Source: an uncultured Bacteroidales bacterium
GTDB lineage: Bacteria > Bacteroidota > Bacteroidia > Bacteroidales > Bacteroidaceae
Length of the DNA stretch: 64,000 nt
Direction of reading: 5' to 3'
Assembly (NCBI GenBank): GCA_902779845.1
Contig: CACZCZ010000020.1
Coordinates: 62,001 to 126,000, forward strand
Every line of letters starts with the position of its first letter. Position 1 is the stretch's first letter. Below, piece after piece: positions 61,879 through 64,000 of this stretch. The notes under the pieces were generated by a model that had not been told where the DNA came from, searched no databases, and saw only the letters and a program-made list of their open reading frames with translations. The position numbers and the translations under genes are program-made.

Positions 61879-63821
61879 AACGACACGTGTATGCCGGCCA
61901 TCACCGTGGCACGCGGCATCGGGAAACCGTAGTTGATTTCATAGCGCTGTGCCAGCAGGTTCTCGCCACGCACCCAAATCTTCACCTGCGGGAAGAGATG
62001 GTAGGCGGCTGAGGCATTCAGCAGGAAGAACGTGTCCTCCTTCGTATCGCCGAAGCCGTTGTCATCGGTGTCCTTCCACAGACCGTTCACACACTGCAGA
62101 CCGGCCGTCAGTTCCAACTTGCACACACGATAGTGAGCGCCGAGGTAGCCTTTGTACGTCGGCGATGCAGGGATGCGCTTGTCATCAGGCATGTGGAGAT
62201 AGCTGTGGTTGGTGGTGATGGTCCAGTGTTTACCGGCCTGATAGCTCAGTTCCAGCTCGGCACCGTAGTGCTCTGTCTCGCCCGTGTTGTAGTTGGCCAT
62301 CCGACCCAGTTCCGTCACCATCGCCGTGGCGATCAGGTTGTCAGCCTTCAGGTAGAAGAGGTTGACGCCGTAGGTCAGGCGGTTGTTCAGCAGGCGGTGT
62401 TTCCATGCCAACTCATAGTTCCACAGACGTTCAGGCTTCAGGTCGGGATTGGCCACGCCGTAGAGGTACATCTCGCGCAGGTTGGGAACACGGAAGCCTT
62501 TGCCGGCGCTCAGCTTCAGCTCGCCGTTCTTGGCGGGTCGGAAGACGAAGCCGCCCTGCGGCACCCATTCGCCGCCAGCCTCGCTGTGATGGTCATAGCG
62601 CACACCGGCCTCCACCGTCCACCACGAGAAGATGTCCTGCCGCAGATCCACGTAGCCGGCGAACTCCGTGAGGTTCTTGTCCAGCGGATAGTGCATATTC
62701 TGCTCCATCTTGCGGTTGAGACGCTCGCGCGTGGCCGTGCTTTCATTCCAGCATTCACCGTGGATGTTCTGATAGTCGAAGCCCAGCGTCAGCCAGCTGC
62801 CCTTCCACAGACGCAGACCCTGGTGGGCGCTGACGCCCGTCAGGGCATCCTGTGAGCGGAAGAGGAAGTCGCGCGGCGCTGCCGTGGCGACATGACCGTC
62901 GTTGATCTTATGGCGGCCGAAATTGTGATAGACGCTGATGGCGCCGCTCGTGCGGTCGTAGCGGTTCTCCACGCTGGCCTCCACGACACCGCGGTTCACC
63001 CACTGGCGCGCGCCCAGCAGCGGAGCCTGCTCGGGGCCTGGATTGGCGGCAGCGAAATGGGTGAGGTTGGCTGAAGCCCAGGCACGCCAGTGGGAACTGA
63101 AGTCATAACCCAGCTTCACGACGCCGCCATACTGGTAGAAATCCATGTTCTCACGGTGGTTGTCCGAGGACTGGTAGTTCAGTGCGATGTCACTGAAGAA
63201 ACGGCCTGCCCTCAGGTGGTTGGCGAGCTCGGCCTGTACGCCGGCATAGGAACCGCCGCCCAGATTGAAGTCGGTCTGAGAATGCACGCCCTTGCCACCC
63301 GCGCCGTCTGCTGCAGGGCGCTTTGTGATGATGTTGATGACACCGCCCATGGCGTTGCTGCCATACAGCAGCGAGGCCGGGCCGCGCACCACTTCAACGC
63401 GCTCTGCCACCATCGTCTGATAGGCATCGGCAATGGAATGACCATAGATACCCTGGTACTGCGGATGACCGTCGATGAGCACCATGGCACGTCCGGCGCC
63501 GGAGTTCAGACCGCGCATCGTGATGCCGCCTGCTGCGCCGCCGCTGACACCGTAGCCCATCATGCCACGTTGTGTGACGAAGACATTGGGAATGAGCTCC
63601 GAGAGAGTGGGCAGGACACTGACGCGCTCCTGCACACGGAGCTGCTCGCCGTCGATGGTGGAGACAGTGGAGAGGATAGCACGTTCGGGCACCGCCGTAC
63701 GGGTGCCGGTGACGACGACATCACGCATCACGCTGTCGCGCATCACCTCGTCCTCAGCTGCCTGAAGACCGACGCTGACAAGGGACAATGCGGCGACGAG
63801 AAAGTGCGTTTTGTTTTGCAT
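61875..63821 (-). CDS. TonB-dependent receptor
   Basis: 648 residues from MQNKTHFLVAALSLVSVGLQ, a signal peptide ending AA. The N-terminal TonB box is near VMRDVVVTGTRTAVP. The plug (about 45-160) has LIPNVFVTQRGMMGYGVSGG, GRAMVLIDGHPQYQGIYGHS and VERVEVVRGPASLLYGSNAM. The barrel ends in PRATVMAGIHVSF. There is no carboxypeptidase-like domain, as in vitamin and metal-complex receptors. The upstream frame (to 63962) continues into the symporter gene and is not used. No riboswitch is seen near it; the substrate is unknown. Confidence 0.9.
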   Translation of the reverse strand: MQNKTHFLVAALSLVSVGLQAAEDEVMRDSVMRDVVVTGTRTAVPERAILSTVSTIDGEQLRVQERVSVLPTLSELIPNVFVTQRGMMGYGVSGGAAGGITMRGLNSGAGRAMVLIDGHPQYQGIYGHSIADAYQTMVAERVEVVRGPASLLYGSNAMGGVINIITKRPAADGAGGKGVHSQTDFNLGGGSYAGVQAELANHLRAGRFFSDIALNYQSSDNHRENMDFYQYGGVVKLGYDFSSHWRAWASANLTHFAAANPGPEQAPLLGARQWVNRGVVEASVENRYDRTSGAISVYHNFGRHKINDGHVATAAPRDFLFRSQDALTGVSAHQGLRLWKGSWLTLGFDYQNIHGECWNESTATRERLNRKMEQNMHYPLDKNLTEFAGYVDLRQDIFSWWTVEAGVRYDHHSEAGGEWVPQGGFVFRPAKNGELKLSAGKGFRVPNLREMYLYGVANPDLKPERLWNYELAWKHRLLNNRLTYGVNLFYLKADNLIATAMVTELGRMANYNTGETEHYGAELELSYQAGKHWTITTNHSYLHMPDDKRIPASPTYKGYLGAHYRVCKLELTAGLQCVNGLWKDTDDNGFGDTKEDTFFLLNASAAYHLFPQVKIWVRGENLLAQRYEINYGFPMPRATVMAGIHVSF

Positions 63822-63852
63822 TGTGTGAAAGGGATATGAGATAGTTTGAAAA

Positions 63853-64000
63853 TCATTTGCGGTAGCAGTCAAACATCTTATCCACATCGGCGCGCGACAT
63901 CTTCTTCGTGAAGAGGCTGACGAGCCACACCACGGGGAAGCCGCCGAGCATGGCGATGGCACCGCAGTTGATGGGGTTGATGGGATTGCCCAGGAGCATA
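63853..64000 (-). CDS. Sodium:solute symporter, C-terminal end (5' part outside window)
   Basis: The last 49 codons read MLLGNPINPINCGAIAMLGG, then FPVVWLVSLFTKKMSRADVD, ending KMFDCYRK. A membrane helix followed by LFTKKMSRADVDKMF is typical of the C-terminus of SSS-family (SGLT-like) symporters in Bacteroidota. The substrate cannot be told from this part. Confidence 0.7.
   Translation of the reverse strand, partial: MLLGNPINPINCGAIAMLGGFPVVWLVSLFTKKMSRADVDKMFDCYRK

Overview
The window looks like a chromosomal segment of a Bacteroidales bacterium, most likely Prevotellaceae-like. The evidence is the repeated Bacteroidota promoter pattern (TTTG, 19-20 bases, TAnnTTTG), a complete Bat aerotolerance operon, TonB-dependent receptors with surface lipoproteins, paired phenylacetate-CoA ligases beside methylmalonyl-CoA epimerase, and HU-type proteins. 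Nearly all genes are on the minus strand. The exceptions are an AraC-type regulator (8.9-10.1 kb), a small unknown gene (50.0-50.5 kb) and a GH16 glycosidase (61.0-61.9 kb). I saw no rRNA, tRNA, CRISPR array, prophage or intact insertion sequence.

Layout: 1-8687 holds most of one giant secreted multidomain protein, cut by the window edge and divergent from the AraC-type regulator across an operator-like region with 20-bp iterons. 10.1-16.45 kb is a cobalamin-riboswitch-controlled operon: a chimeric small ORF, a BtuF-like binding lipoprotein, a TonB receptor, a beta-propeller-type lipoprotein and a precorrin-2 methyltransferase. It carries scars of rearrangement at both ends. 16.46-18.9 kb is an XRE-cupin regulator with an acyl-CoA synthetase. 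18.95-26.6 kb is ileS, a DksA-like gene, lspA, a DUF4296 lipoprotein gene, a 56-residue ORF, pyrK and pyrD. 27-28.6 kb is an unfamiliar RDD-membrane protein, apparently split by a frameshift. 28.6-38.2 kb is the Bat operon (moxR, DUF58, a membrane partner, batA, fused batB/batC, batD, batE) plus a PAP2 phosphatase. 38.2-42.3 kb is ftsY, rimO and two HU-domain genes. 42.4-45.9 kb is thrS, infC, rpmI and rplT. 46.1-49.8 kb is mce, two paaK genes and an ACT-domain gene. 50.5-58.1 kb has a TonB receptor, a sugar kinase-RapZ fusion, an unusual ABC transporter and a DUF4836-like protein. 58.1-64 kb has rsmE, a bifunctional-nuclease-family gene, a nucleoside-type MFS transporter, the GH16 enzyme, another TonB receptor and the end of a sodium:solute symporter.

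The most striking feature is a family of at least 17 GC-rich palindromic repeats between 21.8 and 58.4 kb. Eleven copies lie inside nine genes and are translated in frame as peptides such as PSLIGRAGGES or TPLPHREGQGGES, including copies in IleRS, RimO, RsmE and a kinase-RapZ fusion. Six pairs are arranged as inverted terminal repeats of 120-200 bp units. Five of these units bracket the start codon of a gene: one end lies just after the preceding stop codon and the other end codes for part of the N-terminus. In BatD and BatE the unit seems to have delivered an almost identical start codon and signal peptide. A second family of AT-rich short-period repeats fills many intergenic gaps, and one copy interrupts the cobalamin riboswitch.
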